From the NCBI GenBank assembly GCA_920105625.2, contig OV050032.1, forward strand, positions 100,424,542-100,488,541: 64,000 nt of DNA. The letters are read 5' to 3'. The stretch is from Clusia tigrina (Eukaryota; Arthropoda; Insecta; Diptera; Clusiidae). Below the pieces are notes generated by a model. That model had not been told where the DNA came from. It ran no database searches and worked only from the letters and a program-made list of their open reading frames with translations. The position numbers and the translations under genes are program-made. Positions 63,963-64,000 of the stretch are shown here, one piece after another; the first letter of the stretch is position 1, and each line of letters opens with the position of its first letter.

Positions 63963-64000
63963 AAACCTTGAAATTTTGTAACAATAAAGTACTCGAGCCT
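63963..64000 (+). repeat. Partial monomer at the right edge
   Basis: The last 38 bases match monomer positions 1-38 of the consensus exactly, so the array continues beyond the window. Confidence 0.95.

Larger units (their letters stand above)
1..64000 (+). repeat. 196-bp satellite DNA array (whole window)
   Basis: Every part of the window is a copy of one 196-bp monomer in the same orientation. Taking the monomer to start at AAACCTTGAA, base 1 is the first base of a monomer and the next begins at 197. The last monomer start is at 63963. The net excess of 66 bp over 326 x 196 is nearly accounted for by indels I could list: seven +20, one +13, about twenty +1, three double deletions of 29 bp, and several small losses. 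By my count the consensus has 65 A, 58 T, 47 C and 26 G, so the written strand is C-rich. Neighbouring monomers differ at a handful of sites, while monomers several units apart can be identical, the usual sign of higher-order repeat structure. No foreign insertion was found. The family is not one I recognise. A eukaryotic heterochromatic location is inferred from the organisation, not seen directly. Confidence 0.98.
51641..64000. repeat. Array domain D: mosaic satellite
   Basis: Rich in GAGTCACAAATC, TATCCTGTACG with TATCAGAGTT, AAGCAACTTG, TGTAAGAATAAAG with TCGAACCTC, and CAAATAAAACACTG. Marker spacings are 392, 1,568, 2,177, 2,352 and 2,549 bp, so several repeat lengths are interleaved. 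From about 60.8 kb onward, variants such as GTTAACAACACAC and AATGCATGTAAC recur at short range. The array leaves the window at base 64000 inside a monomer. Confidence 0.75.

Noticed and set aside
1..64000. CRISPR array
   Set aside because: The unit is 196 bp with no unique spacers between conserved short repeats. Variation is scattered through the monomer and shared between copies, and there are no cas genes.
1..64000. Ribosomal DNA spacer subrepeats or telomeric repeats
   Set aside because: No rRNA coding sequence and no short G-rich telomere motif appears in 64 kb.
1..64000. Tandem transposon or MITE array
   Set aside because: I see no terminal inverted repeats, target-site duplications, poly-A tail or transposase fragment at any monomer boundary.
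1..64000. CENP-B box or Pol III A/B boxes in the monomer
   Set aside because: No stretch resembles the CENP-B core (TTCG...CGGG) or a B box (GGTTCGA..CC) on either strand by eye.
1..64000. Assembly artefact producing false HORs
   Set aside because: The copies have private differences and indels that account for spacing, so simple duplication of reads is unlikely. It cannot be excluded without read alignment.

Overview
The whole 64 kb window is one uninterrupted array of satellite DNA. A monomer of 196 bp, about 37% G+C, repeats head to tail in a single orientation from the first base to the last. Counting along the sequence and allowing for visible indels gives about 326 complete monomers plus the first 38 bp of another. 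I see no protein-coding gene, RNA gene, transposon, CRISPR array, telomeric repeat or unique sequence. Both ends lie inside the array, so neither edge is present.

A uniform long satellite with nested higher-order repeats (HORs) is what one expects of eukaryotic heterochromatin (centromeric, pericentromeric or subtelomeric). I do not recognise the monomer as a named family and cannot assign a species. The short open frames in the window are by-products of the repeat. They recur every 196 bp or a multiple, many begin only at TTG, and 196 is not divisible by three, so a frame cannot run on through identical monomers.

The array is divided into regions by diagnostic variants. Domain A (1 to about 28.0 kb) is rich in AATGAAGTACCC, CCCTAGAG, GGCTCTAAC and ACGCCCCTAAC variants. 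It contains 8- to 13-monomer repeats and a block of about 2.4 kb copied 5,878 bp away. Domain B (about 28.0-41.1 kb) has repeats of about 3.1-4.1 kb, marked by a monomer with a 20-bp internal duplication and a monomer shortened to 167 bp. Domain C (about 41.1-51.6 kb) has the cleanest HOR: 3,351 bp, then 3,547 bp, then a truncated third copy. Domain D (about 51.6-64 kb) is a mosaic of 2-, 8-, 11-, 12- and 13-monomer repeats rich in AAGCAACTT, TCCTGTACG and GAGTCACAAAT variants.

At a finer scale the monomer contains a diverged internal duplication with a 56-bp offset, so it probably grew from a shorter unit. Many shared variants are CpG-to-TpG/CpA changes, which fits methylation-linked mutation followed by amplification. 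No gene system is visible. The interest lies in satellite architecture and evolution.
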